From an uncultured bacterium (GTDB lineage: Bacteria; Acidobacteriota; Thermoanaerobaculia; Multivoradales; J023), in contig CALFAM010000171.1 in assembly GCA_937948815.1 (NCBI GenBank), forward strand, positions 1 to 38,599: DNA of 38,599 nucleotides, read 5' to 3'. Shown here in pieces: positions 13,909 to 21,807 of this stretch; the first letter of the stretch is position 1, and each line of letters opens with the position of its first letter. The position numbers were made by a program, and so were the translations under genes. The notes under the pieces were generated by a model. The model searched no databases, had not been told where the DNA came from, and worked only from the letters and a program-made list of their open reading frames with translations.

Positions 13909-16200
13909 GTGTCGATCCAACTGTCCGAAGACCTTCAGATCTCGTTGACCGTCGCGATCTCCGAAGCCGGGAGACGCGGGCACGAGTACGCGGGTCTCGA
14001 GCACATGCTCCTGGCGCTGGTGCTCGACGACGAAACCGCGACTGTGCTCCGCCATGCGGGCGCTGACCTCGACCGTCTCAAGAGCCGGTTGAACACCTAC
14101 CTGGACGAGGCCTTCGAGGTGTCGGCCAATGCTGACATCCAGCACCCGCAGCCGAGCCTTGCCTTCCGGCGGGTGATCGCGCGTGCCAGTGCCCAGGTCG
14201 AAGGCGCCGGCAACGACCTGCTGCAGGGTTCCGACTTGCTGGTCGCCCTCTTTGCCGAGGTCGATACGCACGCGGTCCAGATGCTGGAGGACGAAGGGGT
14301 CACGCGTTTTGACATCGTGCGTTTCCTCGCGCACGGCGCGTCCAAGCTGCAGCCGACCATGCCCGGCTTCCGCCCGGCCAACGAAGAAGGTACCGGACAG
14401 CCCGCCGGTGACGAGGAAGAAGAGGGCGACGAACAGTTCGCGGGCAAGGCACTCGAGGCCTTCACCCAAGACCTCACCGCGATGGCGCGCAATGGCGAGC
14501 TCGACCCGCTGATCGGTCGGGTGCAGGAGCTCTCGCGGACCTTCCACATCCTTCAGCGCCGGCGCAAGAACAATCCGATCTACGTCGGTGATCCGGGAGT
14601 GGGCAAGACAGCCTTGATGGAAGGCTTGGCGCTCCGCATCGCCCAGGAAGACGTTCCCGCGGCCTTCAAGGACGTCCAGGTGCTGCGCTTGGATATGGGC
14701 GCACTGCTCGCGGGGACCCGCTACCGCGGCGATTTCGAAAATCGGGTCAAGGCCGTCCTCTCCGAGCTCGCGCTCCTCGACAAGCCGGTCCTCTGTATCG
14801 ACGAGATTCACACGGTGATCGGTGCGGGATCCGCGGGGCGGGGCTCCATGGATGCCTCAAACCTCCTCAAACCGGCCTTGCAGTCGGGACAGCTGCGCTG
14901 TGTGGGCGCCACCACGTGGGAGGAGTATCGGCAAACCTTCGAGCGTGATCAGGCCCTCGCCCGGCGTTTCCAGAAGGTCGAGGTTGCCGAGCCGACGGTT
15001 GCGGAGACCGAGAAGATTTTCCTCGGGCTCAAGGAGCGCTACGAGACCCATCACGGCGTCCAGTACACGCGCAAGGCGGTGCGTGCCGCCGCCGATCTCG
15101 CCGGGCGCTTCCTGCGCGATCGCCGTCTACCGGACAAGGCGATCGACTTGCTCGACGAAGCGGGCGCGGCCATGTCGCTCGCCGGCCGCAAGCGCGTCGG
15201 TGTCCCGGAGCTCGAGCACGTGTTGGCGACCATGGCGAAGATTCCGGAGCGCCGGGTGGTCGGCGACGATCGCAGCCGGCTGCGCAGCCTGGAGACGGAG
15301 CTGAAGAAGGTCGTCTTCGGACAGGAAGATGCCATCGACCGACTGATTTCACAGATCAAGGTGGCTCGCGCAGGTCTGCGTGAACCCGACAAGCCCGTCG
15401 GTTCTTTCCTGCTCACCGGGCCGACCGGCGTCGGCAAGACCGAAGTTGCCCGCCGCCTGGCCGAGATCATGGGCGTGCATTTCCTGCGCTTCGACATGAG
15501 CGAATACATGGAGCGGCATTCGGTCTCGCGGCTGGTCGGCGCGCCCCCGGGCTACGTCGGCTACGACCGCGGGGGATTGCTGACCGAGGCGGTTTCGAAG
15601 AATCCGCACACGGTGCTGCTGCTCGACGAGATCGAGAAGGCTCACCCGGATGTCTTCAACATCTTGTTGCAGGTGATGGACCACGGCACGCTGACCGACA
15701 CCAACGGGAAGCCAACCGACTTCCGACACGTGATTCTGTTGATGACCTCGAACGTCGGAGCATGGGAAATGGCCCAGCGGGCGCCGGGCTTCGTCTCGGC
15801 CGATGTGGGGAGCGACGGGCGCCAGGAGGCGCAGGCCGAGCGGGCAGTCGAGCGTACGTTCAGCCCGGAGTTTCGCAACCGTCTCGATGGGCGCCTGGCG
15901 TTCGCACCGCTCACCGCGGATGTGATGGCCAAGATCGTCGACAAGTTCATCGACGAGCTGCGCTTGCAGCTGCGCGAGCGTCGCGTGACGATCGCGCTGA
16001 CCGATGCCGGCCGAACGCTCTTGGCGGAGAAGGGGTACGACCCCGCGTTCGGCGCTCGCCCGCTCGGGCGTGTGATCGACGCCGAGATCAAGCGTGCGTT
16101 GACCGAAGAGATCCTTTTTGGCACCCTGGTCGACGGCGGTACGGTGACCGTCGATGCTGCCGGATCGGAGATCGTGCTCAGCTATACCAAGGCGGCCTGA
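13909..16200 (+). CDS. clpA: ATP-dependent Clp protease ATPase subunit ClpA
   Basis: 763 residues, the usual ClpA length. The N-domain (residues 1-150) has the double Clp-N repeat. AAA+ module 1 has Walker A GDPGVGKT (227-234) and VLCIDEIHT; module 2 has GPTGVGKT (504-511), [22 protein letters not shown] and the sensor-2 region [10 protein letters not shown]. There is no ClpB-style middle coiled coil. It unfolds substrates and feeds them to ClpP. The ClpP-docking loop appears as RAPGFVSAD, so the usual I/L-G-F/L is P-G-F here. The start is GTG with GGAGAGG a few bases upstream, only 8 bp after clpS, so the pair is cotranscribed. clpP is not in the window. Confidence 0.96.
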   Translation: MSIQLSEDLQISLTVAISEAGRRGHEYAGLEHMLLALVLDDETATVLRHAGADLDRLKSRLNTYLDEAFEVSANADIQHPQPSLAFRRVIARASAQVEGAGNDLLQGSDLLVALFAEVDTHAVQMLEDEGVTRFDIVRFLAHGASKLQPTMPGFRPANEEGTGQPAGDEEEEGDEQFAGKALEAFTQDLTAMARNGELDPLIGRVQELSRTFHILQRRRKNNPIYVGDPGVGKTALMEGLALRIAQEDVPAAFKDVQVLRLDMGALLAGTRYRGDFENRVKAVLSELALLDKPVLCIDEIHTVIGAGSAGRGSMDASNLLKPALQSGQLRCVGATTWEEYRQTFERDQALARRFQKVEVAEPTVAETEKIFLGLKERYETHHGVQYTRKAVRAAADLAGRFLRDRRLPDKAIDLLDEAGAAMSLAGRKRVGVPELEHVLATMAKIPERRVVGDDRSRLRSLETELKKVVFGQEDAIDRLISQIKVARAGLREPDKPVGSFLLTGPTGVGKTEVARRLAEIMGVHFLRFDMSEYMERHSVSRLVGAPPGYVGYDRGGLLTEAVSKNPHTVLLLDEIEKAHPDVFNILLQVMDHGTLTDTNGKPTDFRHVILLMTSNVGAWEMAQRAPGFVSADVGSDGRQEAQAERAVERTFSPEFRNRLDGRLAFAPLTADVMAKIVDKFIDELRLQLRERRVTIALTDAGRTLLAEKGYDPAFGARPLGRVIDAEIKRALTEEILFGTLVDGGTVTVDAAGSEIVLSYTKAA

Positions 16201-16211
16201 GCGTAACGCGG

Positions 16212-16230
16212 GCGCATCTTGCCGATGCGC
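16212..16230 (+). terminator. Hairpin just after clpA
   Basis: GCGCATC (16212-16218), loop TTGCC, GATGCGC (16224-16230): a perfect 7-bp stem beginning 12 bp after the clpA stop and before the FGE-like gene. There is no U-run, so partial termination or 3' end protection are both possible. Confidence 0.3.
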
Positions 16231-16268
16231 GCGGCGACTCGAGCCACAATCCAGGACCATCGCACGCT

Positions 16269-16952
16269 ATGCCAGGACTGGCGGATGCCTACACCCGCTA
16301 CCCACGAACGCTGCTGTGGTTGATCCGCGGCGGCTTGTTGACCTGGCGCGACAGCCACGGCGACGCCACGCTGGTGGAAGTTCCCAGCTTCTACCTCTCG
16401 AAAGCTCCGGTGACCAACGAGCAGTTCGAGGCCTTCGACCCAGGCTTTCTTCGCCATCCGACCACGCCGCGCGACGACGATCCGGCGGTAGGCGTGAGCT
16501 ACAATGAGGCGAGCGCCTACTGCGCCTGGTACGCGGAGGTCTCGCGCAAGCCGATGCGGTTGCCGACCGCCCAGGAGTGGCGTTGGGCCTGTGGAGGGGA
16601 GACGATTGCCGATCCGGCCTCCTGGCCGCAGGGGGCGCAACTCGACGAGCTGGCCTGGCACGCTGGCAACTGCGACGTCGCTGCGAACGGGGGTTCGATG
16701 CCGCGGGTGGCAAACCGCCGCCACAACGTGTTTGGCCTCTACGGCATGCTCGGCGGCGTGTGGGACTGGACTTCGACCGCAGTCGATCGATCTGCCGACA
16801 CGCCCGGGGAGGCGGGCGTCCGGCGCTGGCAGTGCGGTGGCTCCTATCAGACCCCTGCGTCGCAGCTCACCCCCGAGCTCTGGCAGGCAGCAGACGAAAC
16901 GCAGGGCGAGGCTGACGTCGGGTTTCGGGTCGTCAAGCCACTTCGGACGTAA
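16269..16952 (+). CDS. FGE/SUMF1-fold protein lacking the usual cysteine pair
   Basis: 227 residues. The fold is that of formylglycine-generating enzyme/EgtB/PvdO proteins: VEVPSFYLSKAPVTNEQFEAF near the N-terminus, VGVSYNEASAYCAWYAEVSRKPMRLPTAQEW mid-protein (compare 'PVV.VSW.dA.aYc.Wl....g..yRLPTEaEW'), NVFGLYGMLGGVWDWTS, and a final GGSYQTP..GFRVV. True FGE enzymes carry two copper-binding cysteines a few residues after the GGS motif. Here the GGSY at 190-193 is followed by QTPASQLTPELWQAADE with no cysteine, so formylglycine formation is not supported. There is no signal peptide. The start is the ATG at 16269, 68 bp after clpA, with a poor Shine-Dalgarno; the frame is open further upstream inside clpA. 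No sulfatase gene is in the window. A carbohydrate- or partner-binding role is speculative. Confidence 0.8.
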   Translation: MPGLADAYTRYPRTLLWLIRGGLLTWRDSHGDATLVEVPSFYLSKAPVTNEQFEAFDPGFLRHPTTPRDDDPAVGVSYNEASAYCAWYAEVSRKPMRLPTAQEWRWACGGETIADPASWPQGAQLDELAWHAGNCDVAANGGSMPRVANRRHNVFGLYGMLGGVWDWTSTAVDRSADTPGEAGVRRWQCGGSYQTPASQLTPELWQAADETQGEADVGFRVVKPLRT

Positions 16953-17076
16953 GAATGGCAGGCACGCGAGGATCCGCGTCAACCGGGCACCACGTAGGAA
17001 CGAGCAGCAGCACGGCGCAGCAGCGCCGCACAAGTGAGCCATCGGTGGTCGTTGCCGCACTGCCGATCGCCCAATC

Positions 17077-17122
17077 AGGAGGTGGACCCATGAAGAATGT
17101 CGACAACGAGACGAGCTCCTGA
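17077..17122 (+). CDS. Possible 10-codon leader peptide before the third propeller gene
   Basis: The best Shine-Dalgarno in this gap, AGGAGG at 17077-17082, is seven bases before an ATG at 17090-17092 that opens a 10-codon frame (MKNVDNETSS) ending in TGA at 17120-17122. That TGA overlaps an ATG at 17122 opening a 5-codon frame (MRSVA), whose TGA at 17137-17139 overlaps the GTG start at 17136 of the propeller gene. The arrangement would allow coupled translation into the main gene. It could also be chance; no product is known. Confidence 0.25.
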
Positions 17123-17135
17123 TGAGGAGTGTTGC

Positions 17136-18533
17136 GTGAAGCGCCAGCTTCGAACGCGGTCACCGATCGGCTTTCTTTTGCTTTGTCATCGGGCGGGTGG
17201 TCGAGCTCGCTGCGTGCTCGGTTGGGCCTTTGCTGGCCTGGTGCTGGTTGCCTCTCCCCAAGGCGCCCTGGCTCACGGAACGGCGCGGCATGGTGAGGAT
17301 GCCTGGCGTCAGTGGGGTGGAGCGGGACGTGATTTCGTAGTCGAACATTCGGTTCCGCTGGCGCCATCGTGGCCCGCGGGCGGTCCTCCTGTGGTCTTCG
17401 AACGCTCCCTCGGCGGCGGCTACAGTGCCGTGCTGGTCGATGGTGAACGGCTCTACACCGGCGTCCATGACGGCGAGGTGGAGAAGATCGTCGCCATGCG
17501 CCGGAGCGACGGACGTGATGTCTGGTCGCGCATCATTGTGTCTCAGTACCGTGAGAAGCACGTGCTGCAGTTCGGCAAGGGGCCGAACGCCACGCCCCTC
17601 CTGGCCGACGGCCGCATCTTCGCCGTCAGCTTCGGTGGCCGTGCCTATGCGCTCGATGCCGAGGATGGAACCATTCTCTGGCAGCGCGACCTGGTCTCCG
17701 AGCTGGGCGCGACCACGCAGCAGTTTGGCTACTCGGCTGCGCCGCTCGCGCATACGGACGAGAAGTGGGGCGAGCTCGTCATCCTCGCCGTTGGCAGCAA
17801 TCGTTTTGGTGCGGTCGGGCTTCGCCAGTCCGACGGCAAGATGGTTTGGCAGACGCCGCCATTCGGCATGAGCTACGCCGCACCCATGCGGCTGAAGCTC
17901 GATGACGAGGCACAGGTGGTCTTCATGGCGCCTACCGAGGTTCTCGGGGTGCGATTGAGCGATGGCGAGGTACGTTGGCGTCATCCCCAGGTCAACCGGT
18001 TCCGCACCAACTGTTCGTCACCGCTGTGGCGTCCGGAAGACCGGACCTTGTTCGTCTCGTCGCAGGCCGACGGCGGCAGCCGGGTGCTGGTTCTGGCGCA
18101 CGACGGGCCAATCGTCTCCGTCGAGGAGCGGGCCGCCGTGCCGAGTGTCAAGTTCTTCCACAACAACGCCGTGCGTTTGGGAGATGTGGTCTACGGCGCC
18201 AGCGACGGTGACTTCGTGGCCTACGACACGCGGCGCAATCGGCTGCTGTGGCAGGAGCGTGGCTATCCTGGAGGCCGGCTGGTCTACGCGGATGGCAAGC
18301 TGCTCTTGCTCGATGAGAAGGGGCGGCTGTCCCTGGTGACCGTGTCGCCGATGGGACTGACGGTTCGTGGCACGGCTGATGTGCTCGAGAAGCCAGCGTG
18401 GACCCCGCCCACCCTGGTCGATGGGCGTGCCTACCTACGCGACACGAAGAAGCTGATCGTGCTCGACGTTTCCAAGCGCGCCAGCGCCAAGGCTCCGGTC
18501 AGCGGAAGCACCGGCGCGGCCCATCCGCACTGA
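17136..18533 (+). CDS. PQQ-like beta-propeller protein (third copy, distinct subfamily), probably exported
   Basis: 465 residues from the GTG at 17136, which has GAGGAG at 17124-17129. An in-frame ATG at 17097 is possible but badly spaced from the AGGAGG upstream. The N-terminus is basic and then hydrophobic (LGWAFAGLVLVASPQGALAHG), fitting an export signal. The mature part starts WRQWGGAGRDF, a version of the 'W.qWrG..rdg' opening. It continues with blades such as RAYALDAEDGTILWQRDL, AVGLRQSDGKMVWQTP, LGVRLSDGEVRWRHP and FVAYDTRRNRLLWQER. It is only distantly similar to the two copies at 8828-11859, so it is not part of that tandem duplication. It follows the FGE-like gene by 183 bp and converges with the exosortase pair. 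No catalytic motif recognised. Confidence 0.87.
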   Translation: MKRQLRTRSPIGFLLLCHRAGGRARCVLGWAFAGLVLVASPQGALAHGTARHGEDAWRQWGGAGRDFVVEHSVPLAPSWPAGGPPVVFERSLGGGYSAVLVDGERLYTGVHDGEVEKIVAMRRSDGRDVWSRIIVSQYREKHVLQFGKGPNATPLLADGRIFAVSFGGRAYALDAEDGTILWQRDLVSELGATTQQFGYSAAPLAHTDEKWGELVILAVGSNRFGAVGLRQSDGKMVWQTPPFGMSYAAPMRLKLDDEAQVVFMAPTEVLGVRLSDGEVRWRHPQVNRFRTNCSSPLWRPEDRTLFVSSQADGGSRVLVLAHDGPIVSVEERAAVPSVKFFHNNAVRLGDVVYGASDGDFVAYDTRRNRLLWQERGYPGGRLVYADGKLLLLDEKGRLSLVTVSPMGLTVRGTADVLEKPAWTPPTLVDGRAYLRDTKKLIVLDVSKRASAKAPVSGSTGAAHPH

Positions 18534-18560
18534 CGGGCGACGTTTGGTCGGCCCGGTCAG
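18530..18560. terminator. Bidirectional hairpin overlapping two convergent stop codons
   Basis: CTGAC-GGGC-GAC, loop GTTTG, GTC-(G)-GCCC-(G)-GTCAG: a 12-bp stem with two single-base bulges. It includes the TGA of the propeller gene (18531-18533) and the TGA of the minus-strand gene (18557-18559). The 23-bp convergent gap makes a shared terminator likely, although no U-run follows. Confidence 0.45.
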
Positions 18561-19159
18561 GTGGTCTCGGGGCGCTCGGGGAGCAAGAGGCGCGGGAAGA
18601 AGGCAATCCACATCACCAACGGCCAGGCGAGCTTGAACGGCAGGTCGAGCAGGTGCTTGCCCAGCCCCCAGAAGTTCTGTGCGAAGGCCCCGTAGTTGGC
18701 ACGGCTCCAGGCACCCTGATCGATGGCGTAGAGGAACTTCACCCAGAACACCAACGAGATCAGGTGAAAGAAGACGGACGCGAGCAACGCCCAGCCGAGC
18801 TTCGCGAACCGTTCTTTGCGCGACACGTTCGGCACGCCGAGAAAGAAGGCCGCGAGCATCAGCAGCGGGAAGTGAATATCGGTGACCCGCACTTTCCCGG
18901 CCGGTTTGGAGAGGTCGGTCCGCGATGCGATGGTGTGATGCTCGCCTTCGACGGATAGCCGCGACACGCTGGGGCGCTCGGTCAGCCGCAGCAGGTTCTC
19001 GCCCGCGGTAATTAGGAAGCGGTTGTAGAACGGCGTGACCAGAATCCAGACGATAGCCGCGGGGACCAGCCAGATCATCGCCCCGAGGACGAAACGACCG
19101 ACGCTGAAGTGACCTCCCGCGTCACGACTCGGTTCGGATGACCGGGCGCGGCGACTCAT
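18557..19159 (-). CDS. Exosortase H-associated membrane protein
   Basis: 200 residues from the ATG at 19157-19159. That ATG overlaps the exosortase stop as ATGA, so the two are translationally coupled. An open frame extends upstream inside the exosortase gene, but I discount it. The protein has several hydrophobic helices: LGAMIWLVPAAIVWILVTPF (about 25-45), HFPLLMLAAFFLGV, LLASVFFHLISLVFWVKFLY and LAWPLVMWIAFFPRLLLP. No enzymatic motif is visible. Membrane proteins of this size directly after exosortase H genes are a recurring pair, and I assign the name from that context plus general resemblance. Its job (complex partner, or link to polysaccharide export) is not known to me. It lies in the inner membrane. 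Confidence 0.75.
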   Translation of the reverse strand: MSRRARSSEPSRDAGGHFSVGRFVLGAMIWLVPAAIVWILVTPFYNRFLITAGENLLRLTERPSVSRLSVEGEHHTIASRTDLSKPAGKVRVTDIHFPLLMLAAFFLGVPNVSRKERFAKLGWALLASVFFHLISLVFWVKFLYAIDQGAWSRANYGAFAQNFWGLGKHLLDLPFKLAWPLVMWIAFFPRLLLPERPETT

Positions 19160-19773
19160 TCCTGGCCGACGGGTTGGGCTGCACGCGGCGGCATGGCGAA
19201 GCGGTTGGCCCAGAAGATCCACAGCAAGACGCCGAACAGGATGACGATCGTCTGCCAGATGACGGTGTGAGAGCTGTCGAAGAGCGCCGGGAAGTAAGCA
19301 CCGGTCAGGAAGAGCGAGACCACCCGGATCAGGTTGACGATCTGAATGGCGATGATTCCGAGCACGAGCCCGACCGCGCGCGCCGGCCACGGTGCTGGGA
19401 AGGCCAGCACGGCCGCGACGAAGATGATCATCGTTTCAACGCCGTTGCAGCCGTTCTTGATGTTGACGGCGAAGCGCTTATTGCGAATGCCCGTGCCGTT
19501 CATGGTCACGTCTTGGCCGATGAGATCGAGCGTCACGCCACTCACTTTGGCGATTCCGGCCGTGAAAGGCTCGATGACGTTGTCGTTGACGGCGTTGACC
19601 GACAGCAAGGAAAAGCCGCCGCCGAGAATCAGCAGGAAGACCGTCAGAAACTGGATCTCTTGACGATAGGCCCGCCAGCCGCTCGCGGGCTTGCCGGAGC
19701 CGGCGTCACCTCCTGAGGACTTGGTGCCGGATGAGCTGGGCTTCTGTGATGCGGATGGGGTCTTGCGCGACAT
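19156..19773 (-). CDS. xrtH: Exosortase H (XrtH) cysteine transpeptidase
   Basis: 205 residues. Exosortases are inner-membrane cysteine transpeptidases that cut C-terminal sorting signals and pass proteins to the envelope. The catalytic residues are visible: C109 in NIKNGCNGVETMIIF, R150 in IVNLIRVVSLF and H169 in DSSHTVIWQ, each at or next to a hydrophobic helix. The short length and small N-terminal part match exosortase H, which in other genomes handles proteins ending in an IPTLxxWG-type signal, rather than the larger EpsI-fused exosortases. The first 33 residues are a Ser/Lys/Gly-rich cytoplasmic tail. No protein in this window ends with such a signal, so substrates must be encoded elsewhere. 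It is followed, with ATGA overlap, by the associated membrane protein. The nearby polysaccharide genes (26403-32854) fit the usual link to surface polysaccharide. Confidence 0.88.
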   Translation of the reverse strand: MSRKTPSASQKPSSSGTKSSGGDAGSGKPASGWRAYRQEIQFLTVFLLILGGGFSLLSVNAVNDNVIEPFTAGIAKVSGVTLDLIGQDVTMNGTGIRNKRFAVNIKNGCNGVETMIIFVAAVLAFPAPWPARAVGLVLGIIAIQIVNLIRVVSLFLTGAYFPALFDSSHTVIWQTIVILFGVLLWIFWANRFAMPPRAAQPVGQE

Positions 19774-20157
19774 GGCGAATCAGGCTCTGTTCGGAATAGT
19801 GGGTCGACGGCTGCCAGGGGATGTGTGAAAGCGGGGCAAGGATTGGGCGGTACTCATGAACGCCCGCGAAGCAGGCACCCATAGAGGAGGGGCGCCCGGT
19901 CGCGAGGACTCCTGGCCCGGGAATTCCAGTCTCTTTGCTCGTTCGGTCGGCAGCTCGGTGATTCAAGATTGTCCCGAATCTACTCGAAGGCACCCGTGGC
20001 TTACCGAGCAGAGTCAGGCGATAGAGCATATCCTACCGGAGCTTCGGCCCCAATGAATGCTCGGTCGAAGAATGCCCTGCCTACGCTCCAGGTCGTGTTG
20101 GGCGTCGCCGCGCGACACCAGGGAGGGTGGGCCGCTCAGGAATCGCCAGTCGGGTGA
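19774..20157. other. Divergent intergenic region between xrtH and pyrR, no gene seen
   Basis: About 380 bp without a supported gene. Open frames of about 60 codons on the plus strand (for example 19856-20056) have no recognisable domain and poor start signals. A weak hairpin GGGCG/CGCCC with an 11-base loop is at 19845-19865. I looked for a PyrR-binding loop, an attenuator and a cyclic-di-GMP riboswitch and found none convincing. It presumably holds the xrtH promoter, which I could not place. Confidence 0.5.
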
Positions 20158-20186
20158 TTGACTTTGGCGCTGGGGCTCCGTACCAT
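20158..20186 (+). promoter_or_regulatory. Promoter of the pyrRBC operon
   Basis: TTGACT at 20158-20163 (five of six -35 positions), a 17-bp spacer, then TACCAT at 20181-20186 (four of six -10 positions). Transcription would start near 20193, giving a leader of about 17 bases before the pyrR start. That leaves no room for the antiterminator/terminator leader that PyrR controls in Bacillus. Confidence 0.5.
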
Positions 20187-20197
20187 GCCGGCGGCTT

Positions 20198-20202
20198 GGA
20201 GG
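20198..20202 (+). promoter_or_regulatory. Shine-Dalgarno that fixes a TTG start for pyrR
   Basis: GGAGG at 20198-20202 lies seven bases before the TTG at 20210. The only upstream ATG nearby (20185) is out of frame. The next in-frame ATG (20285) would cut into the conserved N-terminal helix ([21 protein letters not shown]). TTG is therefore the best start. Confidence 0.6.
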
Positions 20203-20209
20203 CTCCCTC

Positions 20210-20797
20210 TTGACCCATCCTTCCGAAGATCGTTCCCGCACCGACCCGAGCAAGACCGAGCGCGCCATTTTGGATGACGCGGAGATGGCTCGTGTCGTTC
20301 GCCGAATGGCAGGCGAGTTGCTCGAACGCGAGCCCGACCTGGCGAGCTTGATGTTGCTCGGCATTCGCACCCGTGGTCTGCCGCTTGCGGAGCGCATCGC
20401 CGACGAAGTCGAGCGAATGGAAGGCGTGCGGCTCGAAATCGGCGCCCTCGACATCACGCTCTACCGGGACGATCTTTCGACCATCGGGCCCCAGCCAGTC
20501 GTGCGCGGCAGTGAGCTACAGTCACCTGTCGAAGGGCGTGTCGTCGTGCTCTGTGACGACGTCTTGTTTACGGGTCGCACCATCCGGGCCGCGCTCGACG
20601 AAGTGGGAGACTACGGCAGGCCGAAGGCCGTCCGGCTGGCCGTGCTGGTCGACCGCGGGCATCGCGAGCTGCCGATTCATGCCGACATCGTCGGCAAGAC
20701 GATCGAAACCGATCGTGACGAGCTGGTCGAGGTCGCATTCCGCGAGATCGACGATGGGGAATGGGTACGGGTGCTACAAGGACGGGGCGGAGCCTGA
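20210..20797 (+). CDS. pyrR: PyrR bifunctional pyrimidine regulator / uracil phosphoribosyltransferase
   Basis: 195 residues from a TTG start. PyrR is a type I phosphoribosyltransferase that can convert uracil plus PRPP to UMP and, in Gram-positive bacteria, attenuates pyr operons by binding leader RNA. The helix [41 protein letters not shown], the flexible loop with TLYRDDL, and the PRPP motif [14 protein letters not shown] (D116, D117) are all present. [22 protein letters not shown] matches the C-terminal half. A charged N-terminal tail of about 17 residues precedes the domain. It is first in a pyrR-pyrB-pyrC operon, and its TGA overlaps the pyrB ATG by one base. The short leader makes classical attenuation unlikely, so it may act as an enzyme or by another RNA contact. 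Confidence 0.93.
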   Translation: MTHPSEDRSRTDPSKTERAILDDAEMARVVRRMAGELLEREPDLASLMLLGIRTRGLPLAERIADEVERMEGVRLEIGALDITLYRDDLSTIGPQPVVRGSELQSPVEGRVVVLCDDVLFTGRTIRAALDEVGDYGRPKAVRLAVLVDRGHRELPIHADIVGKTIETDRDELVEVAFREIDDGEWVRVLQGRGGA

Positions 20798-21807
20798 TGA
20801 ACGAAACGCTGCGCTGGACGCGCAAGGATCTCCTCGGTATCGCACCGCTCGATGCTCCCGAGATCGAGCTGATCCTGGACACGGCGGAGTCCTTTCTCGA
20901 GGTCGCCGAGCGACCGATCAAGAAGGTTCCGACGCTACGCGGCAAGGGTGTGATCAACCTCTTCTTCGAGCCGTCGACTCGCACACGCTCGAGCTTCGAG
21001 CTGGCGGAGAAGCGCTTGTCGGCCGACTCGATGAACGTCTCGGCTTCGACGTCAGCCCTGGTCAAGGGTGAGAGCTTGCTCGACACCGCGACCAATCTGC
21101 AGGCGATGTCGCCGGATCTGATCATCATCCGGCATCAGCACCCCGGCGTTCCCCACATGCTCGCCAAACGGCTCGAAGCCGGCGTCATCAATGCCGGTGA
21201 CGGCGCGCACGAGCATCCGACCCAGGCCCTTCTCGATGCCCTGACCATTCGTCGCAACAAGGGGCGAATCAAGGGGCTGCGGGTCGCCATCATCGGCGAT
21301 ATCGAGCACAGCCGGGTGGTACGTTCGAACATCCAGCTGCTCAACAAGCTCGGAGCCGAGGTGACGATCGCGGGGCCGCGATCGATGATGCCGGCAGCGG
21401 CTCATGCCCTCGGTGCGACGGTCTCGTACGATCTCGACGAGGCGCTGGAAGGACGAGACGTCGTCATGATGCTGCGGACCCAGCTCGAGCGCCACAAGCG
21501 CTCGCTGGTGCCGTCGGTGCGCGAGTACTTCAAGTTGTTCGGCCTCACCCATGCGCGCCTGGCGCGCGCCGCGGACGACGTCATCGTCATGCACCCGGGT
21601 CCGATGAATCGCGGTACAGAGATCGCGAGTGACGTGGCCGACGGGCCCGCGTCGGTCATCTTGGAGCAGGTCGCCAACGGCGTCGCCGTGCGCATGGCGG
21701 TGCTCTACTTGCTGTCCACCGCGGCAACCGGTGCCGCGCCCACTGCGGCCGGGCAGTCGGACAAGGAACCCCATGCGGGCGACGGTGCCCACCGAGGTGA
21801 ATCGTGA
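20797..21807 (+). CDS. pyrB: Aspartate carbamoyltransferase catalytic subunit
   Basis: 336 residues. PyrB joins carbamoyl phosphate and aspartate to form N-carbamoylaspartate, the committed step of pyrimidine synthesis. The carbamoyl-phosphate loop [13 protein letters not shown] (S60-R64), the HQHPGVP region, [33 protein letters not shown] and HPGPMNRG are all intact. The tail after the final helix is unusually long and Ala/Gly-rich (about 25 residues, [20 protein letters not shown]), probably disordered. There is no pyrI regulatory subunit nearby. The start ATG overlaps the pyrR stop (TGATG), and its own stop overlaps the pyrC GTG (GTGA). The operon may therefore make PyrB and PyrC together, as in the PyrB-PyrC complexes known from some bacteria; that complex is inferred only. 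Confidence 0.96.
   Translation: MNETLRWTRKDLLGIAPLDAPEIELILDTAESFLEVAERPIKKVPTLRGKGVINLFFEPSTRTRSSFELAEKRLSADSMNVSASTSALVKGESLLDTATNLQAMSPDLIIIRHQHPGVPHMLAKRLEAGVINAGDGAHEHPTQALLDALTIRRNKGRIKGLRVAIIGDIEHSRVVRSNIQLLNKLGAEVTIAGPRSMMPAAAHALGATVSYDLDEALEGRDVVMMLRTQLERHKRSLVPSVREYFKLFGLTHARLARAADDVIVMHPGPMNRGTEIASDVADGPASVILEQVANGVAVRMAVLYLLSTAATGAAPTAAGQSDKEPHAGDGAHRGES

Noticed and set aside
15762..16268. N-terminal extension of the FGE-like gene into clpA
   Set aside because: The upstream frame is inside the clpA second AAA+ module and reads as basic, low-complexity shadow sequence.
19774..20209. PyrR-type attenuator or riboswitch upstream of pyrR
   Set aside because: No PyrR-binding loop, terminator with U-run or cyclic-di-GMP aptamer consensus was found, and the likely promoter at 20158-20186 leaves too short a leader.
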